A stretch of 64,000 nt of DNA, from positions 24,575,818 to 24,639,817 of the forward strand of contig NC_079419.1 in the NCBI RefSeq assembly GCF_026213295.1. Direction: 5' to 3'. The stretch comes from Gadus chalcogrammus. Its lineage: Eukaryota > Chordata > Actinopteri > Gadiformes > Gadidae. Made by a program: the position numbers and the translations under genes. Positions 22,626-32,990 of the stretch are shown here, piece after piece; position 1 is the stretch's first letter, and every line of letters starts with the position of its first letter. The notes below the pieces were generated by a model that worked only from the letters and a program-made list of their open reading frames with translations, was not told the origin of the DNA and ran no database searches.

Positions 22626-22732
22626 ACTTTAAGCTGCTACAGTTGAAGCTTGAAGTCGTGCTGGTAGTAAAAAAAATTGTGACGGTAGTAAAAAGGTAGT
22701 AAATTCAACTTGAGAATCTCTGTATAAACCCT

Positions 22733-22797
22733 GGATTGAACCCCGGACGAACGTTCTCTGGCTCAGTCTCAGACCGATCACTAGGAATTAGCTGGAA
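22733..22797 (-). repeat. tRNA-headed repeat, copy 1 (distal part)
   Basis: ggattgaaccccggacgaac matches the complement of ttcgtccggggttcaatccc at 31860-31885. It is the far end of the repeat separated from 20902-21399 by the BED-finger insertion. Similarity continues to about aattagct. Confidence 0.7.
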
Positions 22798-22829
22798 GAG
22801 CCTATACTTTTCCCCTTGATTTAGAATGA

Positions 22830-23095
22830 TACAAACGTGCAAAAACATAATTATATATTTATGTGGCATTCAGTGCAATGCTGTTTGTCCCTATAAAACA
22901 ATAATAGTAAAAAAATAAATACAAAACATGAGGATAACTCTACAATAAACCATGCAATCCGAAGGCTCTTCTTCACAACTCTCCCTTCTCACTTCCAATG
23001 CAAAGCGAATAGAAGTGAGTAGGGGATCGAGGGCGTAGCCTAACTAGTTTGTGAACGACCCAGAGAAACGCAACGCAAATTCGATGTGAACATGT
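22830..23095. repeat. Repeat copy inverted relative to 14395-14661
   Basis: Shares gcaaaaacataattatatat and ttccaatgcaaagcgaa with the complement of 14395-14661. No coding capacity. Confidence 0.65.
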
Positions 23096-23393
23096 TTCAG
23101 GCTTTAACCTGTTATCAATATAGATGTTACTGTGTCAGAGTAAATTCAGCTAGAACATAGTAAGAAATGTCAATTTTCAATTTCCGCCTAGAGAAAACAC
23201 ATTTAGAGTGAATACCACCTTGAAACTATGGGATAGTAGCCCAGAACCTTTAGGGAAACATATAACAACATCTGATGAGTACCCTGTTCCAGGATAAATG
23301 CTAATAAAGTGAATAAAGTGATTTTAGAGAGGTTTTAGTACAGGTAGGTCCAGACGGACTAAATCAGTGCCATTTGACCTTTCTAATGTACCA

Positions 23394-24207
23394 GACTCAT
23401 CTCATCATCTCATTTTCGTCCGCTTATCCGGGGTCGGGTCGCGGGGGGAGCAGCTCAAGCAGGGGGCCCCAGACTTCCCTTTCCCGGGCCACATTGACCA
23501 ACTCTGACGGGGGGATCCCGAGTCGTTCCCAGGCCAGTGTTGAGATATAATCTCTCCACCTAGTCCTGGGTCTTCCCCGAGGTCTCCTCCCCACTGGACG
23601 TGCCTGAAACTCCTCCCAAGGAAGGCGCCCAGTGGGCATCCTTACCAGATGCCCGAACCACCTCAGCTGACTCCTTTCTAAGTGAAGGAGCAGCGGCTCT
23701 AATCCGAGTTCCTCACGGATGGCTGAGCTTCTCACCCTATCCCTAAGGGAGACGCCAGCCACCCTTCTGAGAAAACTCATCTCGGCCGCTTGTACCCGCG
23801 ATCTCGTCCTTTCGGTCATTACCCAGCCCTCATGACCATAGGTGAGGATAGGAACGAAGATCGACCGGTAGATCGAGAGCTTTGCCTTGCGGCTCAGCTC
23901 TCTTCGTTACAACGGTGCGGTAAAGCGAACGCAATACCGCCCCCGCTGCTCCGATTCTCCGGCCAATCTCACGCTCCATAGTACCCTCACTCGCGAACAA
24001 GACCCCGAGGTACTTGAACTCCTTCACTTGGGCTAAGGACTCATTTCCTACCCGGAGTAAGCAATCCATCGGTTTCCTGCTAAGAGTCATGGCCTCAGAT
24101 TATTATTTTGTATTAAGTGTTGCCCTATCATGCAGACGTTATTTAATTCAAAATGGGATCTGTTTTTTTGGGCCTTTTGAAGCTTATATTTAAATGTCAC
24201 TTAGGTA
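23394..24207 (-). mobile_element. RTE-like LINE 3' end insertion
   Basis: Inserted in the repeat 23100-24400 with gtaccagact duplicated at the edges. On the minus strand it ends in gataagcggacgaaaatgag and a atgagatg simple tail, a 3' end typical of fish RTE/Rex3-like LINEs. It retains only the RT thumb and C-terminal coding region (23424-24090). 5' truncated. Confidence 0.75.
23424..24090 (-). pseudogene. RTE-like RT C-terminal region, frameshifted
   Basis: 24090-23830 reads KEFKYLGVLFASEGTMEREI, the conserved segment after the RT palm. After a frame change 23819-23424 reads MTERTRSRVQAAEMSFLRRV, ERSQLRWFGHLVRMPTGRLP and PRGRPRTRWRDYISTLAWER. These basic C-terminal motifs are characteristic of fish RTE-like LINE proteins. 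The catalytic YADD box is upstream of the truncation. Confidence 0.85.
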
Positions 24208-24436
24208 CCAGACTGTCAAACAAATTTTATTTCACTGACATTTCACTATAGGTATTCATTCAATCCAAATTCAACAGTTTTGACTTGTTTTGAAATTTCA
24301 CCCAGACCTCTATACATTTTCCCAGTCAAAGAAAACCATACAATCGAAATGAAGTTTGACTCCAACTGGAGCAGATATATTTGAGAACATATAATAAAAC
24401 CAAACTGTAAAAACACAGCTAAAAACTACAATCACT

Positions 24437-24494
<58 letters not shown>
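24437..24494. repeat. AT microsatellite
   Basis: About 28 uninterrupted ta units directly left of the first tandem hAT copy. Together with 25635-25650 and 26797-26835 it brackets both copies. Confidence 0.95.
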
Positions 24495-24497
<3 letters not shown>

Positions 24498-25634
24498 TGG
24501 AGGCTTCTCCATTGAGGAGAGGGAGGAAGATCCTCCCTAACATTGTTGAGAATAAAAAATGTAGATTGCCCAGACTATTGTAATGAATTAATGCCCTTAA
24601 ATATGACTACTTTATTGCCTTTGAATATATAATGTTCGTTTCCCTGGGTAAAGGGACATTAGCACCCCCTATCGCCTATTGACAATTACTTCAGGGAGGA
24701 AGGTCCTCCCTCCGCCGCCGTCCACTCCCATTCATTTACCCGAAAGTACTGGCGGCCGGTGGATAACATGGGTTTCAATGGGAGAGAGGAGGAAAATCCT
24801 CCTCTTAGTGGGTGGGACCTTAAGGGGTCTGATTCGCGCAAAAATCTATCCGTCTGCGCTATGAACCAATAAGCAGGATCCCTGGATGTTGAGCAGTGTT
24901 GCCAGATTGGTCCGATTTCCCACCCAATTGGGCTACTTTTAACCATGTTAGGCTGCAAAGATTATCATTGGGCGGGAAATCTGCCCAATCTGGCAACGCT
25001 GTCGATAACAAACCCGGTCTGCATTGCCGCGGTGCTCAGTCTGAGAGACGCAGAGCAAGTGAAATCTGCGATAGCGAGATCCTAAATGCACAATGGAAAC
25101 ATTGGAAACGGAGGACATTGTTAACGTCTTATTACAAAAAGCATTCCATTCATTCAGTTACAGTGCTAAGTTAGCGACCAAAGAAAGAGGTAGACCACTT
25201 CCCAAAATCAAGGTCACCAGAAGTAATGGCAACGTCAGTGTTGTGAGTGCTACATGGTTTGCTAGGTACGCATGACTTACTGGTAGCATTACAAGCAATT
25301 GTAACTGAAAATAAACATAGCTAAATAACTTCAGTCAGTGAGGGCAATAATAGGCTCAGATTTTTTTATTTACTTTTACAAATCAATAGTAGGCCTGATT
25401 TGACTAATATGCTTTGCATCCTTTCCTTCTCAAATTACAGTGATGCCACTGGTGGCTTTGTATAAATTGTGTTCACATAACTCCCTCCCTGCTATTTTGT
25501 AGTTCACCAAAACACCCTGAAACAACTTGAGTCTCACATTCTTATGCCACCATACACCAACAGTGCAAGCAGGCCAATGGCAACCAAGCGCGCAGTCCTT
25601 CCTCCCTCACTTTAAAAACCACCAGCCGCCACTG
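24495..25634 (+). mobile_element. Non-autonomous hAT, tandem copy 1 (1140 bp)
   Basis: It starts cagtggaggcttctcc and ends with agccgccactg, giving an 11-bp TIR with one mismatch. It is flanked by tatatata on both sides, which could be the 8-bp target duplication. A plus-strand exon-like frame from ATG 25093 reads METLETEDIVNVLLQKAFHS then KERGRPLPKIKVTRSNGNV. This resembles the N terminus of ZMYM1-like/TTF-type hAT transposases just before the zinc finger. Nothing downstream of WFARYA is coding, so it is an internal deletion derivative. Confidence 0.85.
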
Positions 25635-25650
25635 ATATATATATATATAT
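25635..25650. repeat. 16-bp AT spacer between tandem hAT copies
   Basis: Eight at units between the end of copy 1 and the start of copy 2; the only sequence separating them. Confidence 0.95.
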
Positions 25651-26794
25651 CAGTGGAGGCTTCTCCATTGAGGAGAGGGAGGAAGATCCTCCCTAACATT
25701 GTTGAGAATAAAAAATGTAGATTGCCCAGACTATTGTAATGAATTAATGCCCTTAAATATGACTACTTTATTGCCTTTGAATATATAATGTTCGTTTCCC
25801 TGGGTAAAGGGACATTAGCACCCCCTATCGCCTATTGACAATTACTTCAGGGAGGAAGGTCCTCCCTCCGCCGCCGTCCACTCCCATTCATTTACCCGAA
25901 AGTACTGGCGGCCGGTGGATAACATGGGTTTCAATGGGAGAGAGGAGGAAAATCCTCCTCTTAGTGGGTGGGACCTTAAGGGGTCTGATTCGCGCAAAAA
26001 TCTATCCGTCTGCGCTATGAACCAATAAGCAGGATCCCTGGATGTTGAGCAGTGTTGCCAGATTGGTCCGATTTCCCACCCAATTGGGCTACTTTTAACC
26101 ATGTTAGGCTGCAAAGATTATCATTGGGCGGGAAATCTGCCCAATCTGGCAACGCTGTCGATAACAAACCCGGTCTGCATTGCCGCGGTGCTCAGTCTGA
26201 GAGACGCAGAGCAAGTGAAATCTGCGATAGCGAGATCCTAAATGCACAATGGAAACATTGGAAACGGAGGACATTGTTAACGTCTTATTACAAAAAGCAT
26301 TCTATTCATTCAGTTACAGTGCTAAGTTAGCGACCAAAGAAAGAGGTAGACCACTTCCCAAAATCAAGGTCACCAGAAGTAATGGCAACGTCAGTGTTGT
26401 GAGTGCTACATGGTTTGCTAGGTACGCAACTGGAAGCATTACAAGCAATTGTAACTGAAAATAAACATAGCTAAATAACTTCAGTCAGTGAGGGCAAAAA
26501 TAGGCCCAATGATAGGCCCAGATTTTTTGATTTACTTTTACAAATCAATAGTAGGCCTGATTTGACTAATATGCTTTGCATCCTTTCCTTCTCAAATTAC
26601 AGTGATGCCACTGGTGGCTTTGTATACATTTTGTTCACATAACTCCCTCCCTGCTATTTTGTAGTTCACCAAAACACCCTGAAACAACTTGAGTCTCACA
26701 TTCTTATTCCACCATACACCAACAGTGCAAGCAGGCCAATGGCAACCAAGCGCGCAGTCCTTCCTCCCTCACTTTAAAAACCACCAGCCGCCAC

Positions 26795-26796
<2 letters not shown>
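25651..26796 (+). mobile_element. Non-autonomous hAT, tandem copy 2 (1146 bp)
   Basis: Nearly identical to copy 1 over its whole length. Differences include ttccatt/ttctatt, a short indel after gtacgca, and an added aatgataggccca near 26510. The same METLETEDIV frame starts at 26249. The end reads gccgccacag instead of gccgccactg. It comes from recent tandem duplication or two insertions into one AT tract. Confidence 0.88.

Positions 26797-26835
<39 letters not shown>
26797..26835. repeat. AT microsatellite
   Basis: About 19 ta units following tandem hAT copy 2. Confidence 0.95.
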
Positions 26836-26837
<2 letters not shown>

Positions 26838-27251
26838 GGCTCATAATCAGCATCATCATCACTGTGGAACCCAAGAAGAAGAAAGAAAATAATGTAACTT
26901 CAAACAGACAAGTAACAATATGTTGGGGTTAACAAGACCTGTACTGGGGAAGTCAACTAACAATCCAGTTTGCACCAGTTTGAGTGTGTGCATTTACTAA
27001 ATTCATTGCAGGATAATAAATCAAATCCAAGTTTATTTATCACTTGCACAGCAATGCTTGGTTTGCTAGGTCTTCTCAACAATGCAAAAAGGAATAAAGA
27101 GAAGAAAGGATAGAGATAGTATCAAATAAACTATTTACAAAATATTGATAATGATAATTGATGCAAATAATATCATCAATATAAATATAAGGCAAAGAGT
27201 ACCGGTAGTGAGTGTGTGGAATGAGTAGGGTGATCGATAGATAGATAATAT

Positions 27252-27491
27252 CTAATAAGGTGATAGATCGTCAATTTGACACCAAATCAATAAGTAATCG
27301 ATAACAGAGATTACATACCTTTCAGGTGATGGAATTCGATATTCTGAATCACTGTTGTCCGTGTCCAGTTCTGGCAACAGCAAGTCACTGACGTCAGACG
27401 ACGACTCGAGAGGGACTACAGTAGCCCCACTGTCGCTAGTAATGATAGCGAATGCCTCCGCAAAAGTATAGGTCTTTCTCCTGCCTGCCAT
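27252..27491 (-). CDS. Short acidic ORF, possible piggyBac-type N terminus
   Basis: From Met at 27491 the minus strand reads MAGRRKTYTFAEAFAIITSD and then a Ser/Asp/Glu-rich stretch ending DTDNSDSEYRIPSPER. A good donor follows (aaag|gtatgtaa, near 27318), so the final 20 or so residues may be intronic. Basic start, FAEAF helix and acidic linker resemble N termini of piggyBac-like transposases (FTxEEAL). It is not joined to the piggyBac at 29100-30810, which is on the other strand. Identification is weak. Confidence 0.35.
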   Translation of the reverse strand: MAGRRKTYTFAEAFAIITSDSGATVVPLESSSDVSDLLLPELDTDNSDSEYRIPSPERYVISVIDYLLIWCQIDDLSPY

Positions 27492-27979
27492 TATTTATTT
27501 TAAAATAATAACAAATAGAAGAAAAAGGCAAGAAAATACAAAATAACTAGCTAACTACTAGCTAACTAGAAATACAAACGATGTAATAAGCGTGTAGTAG
27601 GAGCATATGTCTCTATCTAGCCGGAGTGTCTGAAGAGTGCTCAGAAAGTTCTCGGCGCTTCTGGCGCGAATTATGCTGACCTTCCAGTCAAACCCTGGAA
27701 GATATCTTTGGTATCCATTGGTCAATTTGGATGATTGACCCCTCTATCGAACCGTTAGAGCCAATAGAGTCGAGGGACAGTCAAATCGAGGGACCCAAAT
27801 TCATGTAAAAAAACACTATTCGCCAATCAAAAGTATTACATTGTATGAAGTTTTTTATTTGTTTATTTATTTTGCTCTTCTTTGGCTGCTAGTTCAGTGA
27901 GTTTTCGTAGAGAGAGTCGTAGATTGATGACAGTGATATCATTGGAATCTGTGAAGCCTCAGCTTCCATATGACATATA

Positions 27980-28492
27980 CAGTGTTTCCCCCAGTAAATG
28001 TGTCAGTCAAGGTGGTAAGCAGTCGGTTGTGTTGTTGGCGCGGCGCAAAGCGCGGCGCAGAAAAATTTTGGGGGTATTTTGCTCAAAGATGTCAGTACGC
28101 ATGAATGAAATAAACGACTGTTTATTTCCATATCAATAAACAACAGTAGGTACAAATGTTGTGCAAACATGCAGACACTACAAAATAAAATTAAAGAAAA
28201 GTGCAAATTAAATACAAATAATGGACAATACACTTAACTTTTGTATGCAAATTCAACTATTTACAGTTCCTTTTTTGGATCTTATTTGCGGCACAGCTGA
28301 CAAGAGGCATCAGTGCATGCAATTCTGCGTGGCTGTGCAAAGAACAGTTCCAGCGCCCTGCTGTAATTGAATTTTTTTTTTTTTTTCTCAACTTTTTTTT
28401 TCTTTTTTTTTTTCAATACATTGGTAGTCAAGGCGGGGCCCTAGTCTTGTTAAGGCGGCCGCCTTAACAAGATAGTGCTGGGGGAAACCCTG
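27980..28492. mobile_element. cagtgtttcccc-family MITE
   Basis: Ends cagtgtttcccccagtaaat and gtgctgggggaaaccctg are inverted. Both sides carry the direct repeat CATATA (27974-27979, 28493-28498). Internal modules: gtcaaggtggtaag near the left, and a palindrome ttaaggcggccgccttaa at the right. A related inverted copy is at about 41936-42647. T-rich tract at 28373-28412. Superfamily uncertain (hAT-like termini but only a 6-bp duplication). Confidence 0.7.
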
Positions 28493-28779
28493 CATATAGT
28501 TTGTTCGGGTGGTATGAAGTAGCGAAATCGGCGGCGGCCAGTATGAGCGCATGCACGTTTTGCGTGTTTTGCTATGGGCTCAATTAGTTGCTTGGTGTTA
28601 GAATTGTATTTTGTTTAGGTAAAAATGGTTATCATGGGCTTTTAGCCGAGCTTCTTCCCGTTACGTGGGTATGCACCATGGACATGTTGGAGCATGGTGG
28701 TGCTGTTTACAGCTGTTTACAGCACACGTTGGCGCAGCTGTCCCCGCCCCCGAGGGCGCTCGGGTTTAAGAGGTTAATA

Positions 28780-28875
28780 AAATCCCGGACAATTTTGAAA
28801 TTCCGCCCGGACTCATTTTTTGGTCTCAAAAAGAGGACATGTCCGGCAAAAGAGGACGTCTGGTCACCCTACTGT
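28780..28875. repeat. Repeat copy inverted relative to 13929-14030
   Basis: Complement of the intron 2 copy: aaaatcccggac, ttccgcccggac, aagaggacatgtcc and aagaggacgtctggtcaccc. Confidence 0.75.
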
Positions 28876-29079
28876 ACGGGGAACCCACTTGAATCCTACC
28901 TGTTCTACTGTTATAAAAAAATTGCGGCGCAACTTGGTGAGCGTTATACTATCAAATGCAAATTGTTACGTTATTTTTGAATGAATAGATAAGTAAGTAC
29001 CCTAGCATAGACAATAGACAATGTGGGTGTGGCTGTTATGATAATTGCATTCCCTGAGACACAAAGAGCTATAAATTAG

Positions 29080-30810
29080 TAGGGCAGTCTGTGTCTCTGC
29101 AATGCATCCATTTTTTACAATGCATCCTGGAGGCAGAGGCAGACAGAGGCACTGGACGCCAGAGCAAATATTGGTCGAGTTACAGAGTATTTCAGAGGGG
29201 TATCTGATGGAGAAGCAGAGGAACTGGCATGCGAGCTAGAGAGTGATGATGAGAGAGCTGATGATGGAAGTGGCGCTGTTATAGAATCTGATTCAGGTTC
29301 AGAATCAGAACCTGAGGCGACCACATCCATGGAAGAGACATCACCATCCATGCAAGAGAAAGCACGAGATGGTACCATATGGATTGAACAACCCCCATGC
29401 CGTTCGAGAGGCAGAGCAACAGAGGCCAATGTCATGAGAGAACCTCCAGGGCCCACACCTCGCGCCAAGGAAAATATCACAGATCCACTGAGCAGTTTAC
29501 TGTGTTTGCTTGTCATGGAAATGTGGGAACAGATTCTAAAGTATACTCAGGCCGAAGCTGACCAAAACAATGTTGATATGTTCAATGCGACAATGGACCA
29601 ACTAAAAGCATTTGTTGGTCTTGTTTATTTGAGAGGTATTGCCGGCGGGAAAAGCCAGAAACTGGAGGACTTCTGGTCTGCTGAAATGGGAAATCCTGTT
29701 TTCAAGGAAACAATGTCTCGCCAGAATTTCAGAGATATCATGCGCTATCTGTGCTTTGTTGACAAGAGCACAAGGGCTGCCCGCCTTCTGGGGGACAAAT
29801 TTGCCATGATATCAGAGACATTTGATCGATTTGTGAAAAACAGCACTGCTTCTTACACGCCTGGGGAGAACATAACAGTTGGTGAACAATTGTTCCCCAC
29901 CAAGGCGCGCTGTCGTTTCACACAGTAAATGGCAAATAAACCGGATAAATGTGGCATAAAATTCTGGGTAGCCGCTGATATTGAAACCAAATACATGTTG
30001 AATGCCCATCCCTATCTAGGGAAAGACAACAGTAGGCCATCTGGACAGCACTTATCAGACAAGTTCTGCTTCGTCTGATGGAGCCATTCCTGGAGAAAGG
30101 AAGAAATGTAACGACAGACAATTACTTTACCTCGTTACCACTGGCAAACACTCTTTTGGCGCACAAAACCACCATTGTTGGCACAATGAATAGAATCAGA
30201 CGAGAGATGCCCCCGTGTACAAAGGCACAGATGGAAAGATTCTCCTCCAAGGTGCTGAGGGCTGGGGAAGCCACACTCACCATTTACCAGGGAAAACCAC
30301 GCAAAAACGTCAGCCTCCTCAGCACAATGCACCAGACAGTTTCAACTGACAATGGCCCCAAGCAAATGCCCGAAACTGTTTCCCACTACAACAGCTCTAA
30401 ATATGGCGTTGATGTTATGGACCAGATGGCACGCTTGTATTCAGTAAAGGGAGGGACCAGGCGTTGGCCTGTAGCTGTGTTCTACAACATCCTAGACCTG
30501 GCTGCAATCAATGCACACATTCTGTACAAACAGTGCATGGACGTCAACATGACCAGAAAGAGATTTATTGTGGAGCTTGTGAAACAGCTGTGTGCGCCTC
30601 AGAGAATGGCCAGGACTGTGTCATCAGTGGCAGCACCAGTGGCACGTAGGCGACTTCTGATTGAAACTCCTTCCCCACCTACCAAAAGGAAAAAGTGTCA
30701 AGTCGCCAAATGTAGTGGGAACAAAACTAGTGACATCTGTGAGTCATGTAGGCGACTTGTCTGTGGGAAATGCAGTGAGCCTGCTAAAATAATCTGCTGT
30801 GAATGTTGAT
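29080..30810 (+). pseudogene. piggyBac transposase, degraded in place
   Basis: Nearly full-length piggyBac-family transposase (DDE_Tnp_1_7), which cuts and pastes at TTAA. Order: acidic N-terminal stretch (29180-29330: SDDERADDGSG, SGSESEPEA), DPLSSLLCLLVMEMWEQIL, AFVGLVYLRGI, the SRQNFRDIMRYLCF region, then TPGENITVGEQLF, where the core begins. A single base change gives a stop (taa, 29926) where CRFTQ should continue into MANKPDKCGIKFW. A frameshift at about 30045 precedes LMEPFLEKGRNVTTDNYFTS, which carries the second catalytic Asp. YNSSKYGVDVMDQMARLYS holds the third. It ends with the Cys-rich finger CESCRRLVCGKCSEP and a stop at about 30807. An additional frameshift near 29180 affects the N terminus. 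TIRs not identified. Confidence 0.88.
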
Positions 30811-30973
30811 TAGACTTTGCTGAAACCGAAAGACATTTATTTTTCATCCAGTTCCTAGTTCATTCAAAGTCAGCCGTATTTTTTTGTTTTCTTTTTTTAC
30901 TGACTTACTGAATGTCAATGTACTCTATACTCTAATACACTAATTTAAAACCCAAGTAATTTGGTTATTTGCA

Positions 30974-31020
30974 GTGTTGGGCAGTAACGCATTACAAAAG
31001 TAATGAGTAATAAATAATGC

Positions 31021-31112
<92 letters not shown>
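30974..31112. repeat. hAT-type end fragment and long CA microsatellite
   Basis: cagtgttgggcagtaacgca (30974) looks like a hAT terminus. About 43 ca units follow from 31024 to 31111. Confidence 0.85.
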
Positions 31113-31114
<2 letters not shown>

Positions 31115-31344
31115 GTCTCACTCATTGTTTAATAAAAAAAAATACTATTTCATTCATCCAAGCGTAATGAAAGTATAATGTTTAAAAGTATCATGTTTGT
31201 GTGGTCAGCTCCTGCCTCATGAGAAGAAGTTGCCTGGGAACTGAATACTAAATGGTCTGTTTCTCAATCGCTCTCTCTCTGCTACACCTCCCCTCCCCCA
31301 GCCAGTACATTTGCATTTGAATAGATAGGTAAGGCCACATAGCC

Positions 31345-31530
31345 GATTTCAGGCCATCTGGCCGTGGCCGTTGGCCGTTTTCACACCTAACCGTGCTCAA
31401 CTGGCCCCTATTGTTCTCTGGCCTGTACTCACACTAGGCAATCGCAACTGTGGCCTGGCCACGGTAGGCTCTTGTACATACGTCATCACGTCGTAATACG
31501 TCACCACCAAGCGTCCGCTGCTTAGTAGAA
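31345..31530. mobile_element. Partial Harbinger-type MITE (family of 6961-7510)
   Basis: Shares ggccatctggccgtggccg, cacacctaaccgtgctcaa and ctcttgtacatacgtc with 6961-7510 in the same order. It lacks the outer gggtgcac end and the right half. Confidence 0.8.
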
Positions 31531-31584
31531 CAACACAGTTGACACGTTACTGACTTTGTTGCTTATTTGGAGCAACACATTTTT

Positions 31585-31837
31585 ATATTTCCGCGCGTGA
31601 GCTAGAACCCCAATTTACCCTCCCGGACCCTGCACACATTGGTGGTTTATTGGGTTTCATTCTGTTGTAAATGCGACGGCTCCGCTGTTGGGGGGGGGGG
31701 GGGGGAGATAACGCAGCGATATGATCATGAGCAGTCTTGACTAGCAGACTTCAAACTTGCTAAGTGAAATGTGAGAGAAGGTGATGCAGTCGTATTAAAC
31801 AAAGACGTTGAAAGATGGTGCGATCTACGAGAGAGAA
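31585..31837 (+). mobile_element. Partial copy of the internal part of hAT 45838-47942
   Basis: gagctagaaccccaatttac, gcgacggctccgc, a 16-G run, gatgcagtcgtattaaac and aaagatggtgcgatctacga are all found in the same order at 46225-46490. Other partial copies are at 40405-40580 and, inverted, about 54145-54220. Confidence 0.7.
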
Positions 31838-32335
31838 GCTAATTATTCTAACACCCGTTCGTCCGGGGTTCAATCCCCACCGAATCAGTGTTTTAGGAAG
31901 GAATACTGGAGGAATAAAAAAAACTTTTATTTTCCATTTCTTTGAATATTCTAGTATTTATTCTCAACAGAAGTGGTCAGAGGTGAGTTTCTTGGCTGCC
32001 TGCCGCGAAACTCACCTGAATGGAATTTATGTGGCTGCAATTTCCCATGCAGTGTCTGTCATTGTGACAAAGGCTTATCAGTAACATTAATATTAACATT
32101 AACTTTACCATGAGTTTTTGCAAGGAATATTTGGGTTCTAGGGATACTGTAAGACATATTTATTATAGAAAAAGTAAATTGTAAGGCCTAATTTCTCTGA
32201 TATAAAGGAAATTACAAAAATAAGCCAACGGCAAGAATTAATTGACGTACCCAGGACGCGAACTCGAGTCGCCTGTATTGCAGGGCAGATTCTAGACCAC
32301 TCAGCCAACTGAGGTTTCACAAACAAAACAATATA
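31838..32335 (-). repeat. tRNA-headed repeat, copy 2 (inverted, uninterrupted)
   Basis: Read on the minus strand it starts near 32335 with gtttgtgaaacctcagttgg, A box tggctgagtgg and B box gagttcgcgtcc. It runs through the same body as copy 1 and ends near 31838-31890 with ttcgtccggggttcaatccc on the plus strand. So both ends carry tRNA-like promoter sequence pointing inward. Confidence 0.75.
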
Positions 32336-32639
32336 GGCATATCTCAATTAATTTAATTACTTTATTTTCATCATTTAGTCTTAAACCCTTAGTGAAAATA
32401 TAGGCTGTTTGTACTTAATATATGTACATTTATGACAAAATCGTGAGGACTAGGCTTGCGACACACACACACGTGGCGATCGCAGCTCATTGGCGCCACC
32501 TAGTGATCATTATGTGCAAATGCAGAGCCTCTCATTCAAATGACTTGGAGGTCATTTGACCCCTCTTGTGGCGCTAGTAGTAAGTAAAAGTGGCCCGGCG
32601 TTCCTAGTGTTAAGAATGTTTTATTTTAAAAACAGTGCT

Positions 32640-32870
32640 TGTCCCTCAAAAATTCTAGATGGCAACCATTTTTCAAGATGGCTGCCATTTCTCTTGAATC
32701 CTTACATAAATTCTTCAAATGGTGATGGTATCATCACATTTGGTACAAATATTCTTCAAGGAAAATTCTCATGGAAAAAGGTGTGTGCCACTAAAAAATT
32801 AAAGATGGCGACCATTTTCAAGATGGCCACCATTTCTGTTAGAGGTCAATGTAATGTGTTAAGGAATAGG
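32640..32870 (+). repeat. aagatggc/ccatttt repeat block 1
   Basis: Alternating aagatggctgccatttc, aagatggcgaccattttc and aagatggccaccatttc spaced about 40-120 bp apart. The aagatggc core resembles the YY1-binding motif. The family recurs at 33640-33830, 34010-34430 and 20100-20305. Confidence 0.7.
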
Positions 32871-32990
32871 TGAGTCAATCTATGAAAGAAATATATATAC
32901 AAAAGTTTTTTCAATGGATTCTAGTAGTATTTGGTGTGCTGAATAACATACTAAAAGTATACCAAAATATACCTCCCAGAAAGCCCTCAT

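Larger units (their letters stand above)
21400..22732 (+). mobile_element. BED-finger hAT-like element inside the tRNA-headed repeat
   Basis: Comparison with the uninterrupted copy at 31838-32335 shows an insertion: ggattga occurs just before 21400 and again at 22733-22739 as a 7-bp (likely originally 8-bp) duplication. The inner edges carry repeated ggtagtaaa units (21425-21495, 22660-22705). It encodes the zinc-finger protein at 21725-22260. The TIRs are weak (cgggttttta against agggtttata). Confidence 0.7.
23100..24400. repeat. Dispersed repeat, inverted copy of 1-560
   Basis: The left part 23100-23393 and right part 24200-24400 match the complement of 1-540. They are separated by an RTE-like LINE insertion; gtaccagact repeats at both edges (about 23388 and 24208). 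Confidence 0.75.

Noticed and set aside
24310..24543. ORF with an IYIYIY run
   Set aside because: Translation of an AT microsatellite.
31605..31720. Possible CpG-island promoter
   Set aside because: It is the G-run module of the caggggttaaaatt hAT family, present in several copies.
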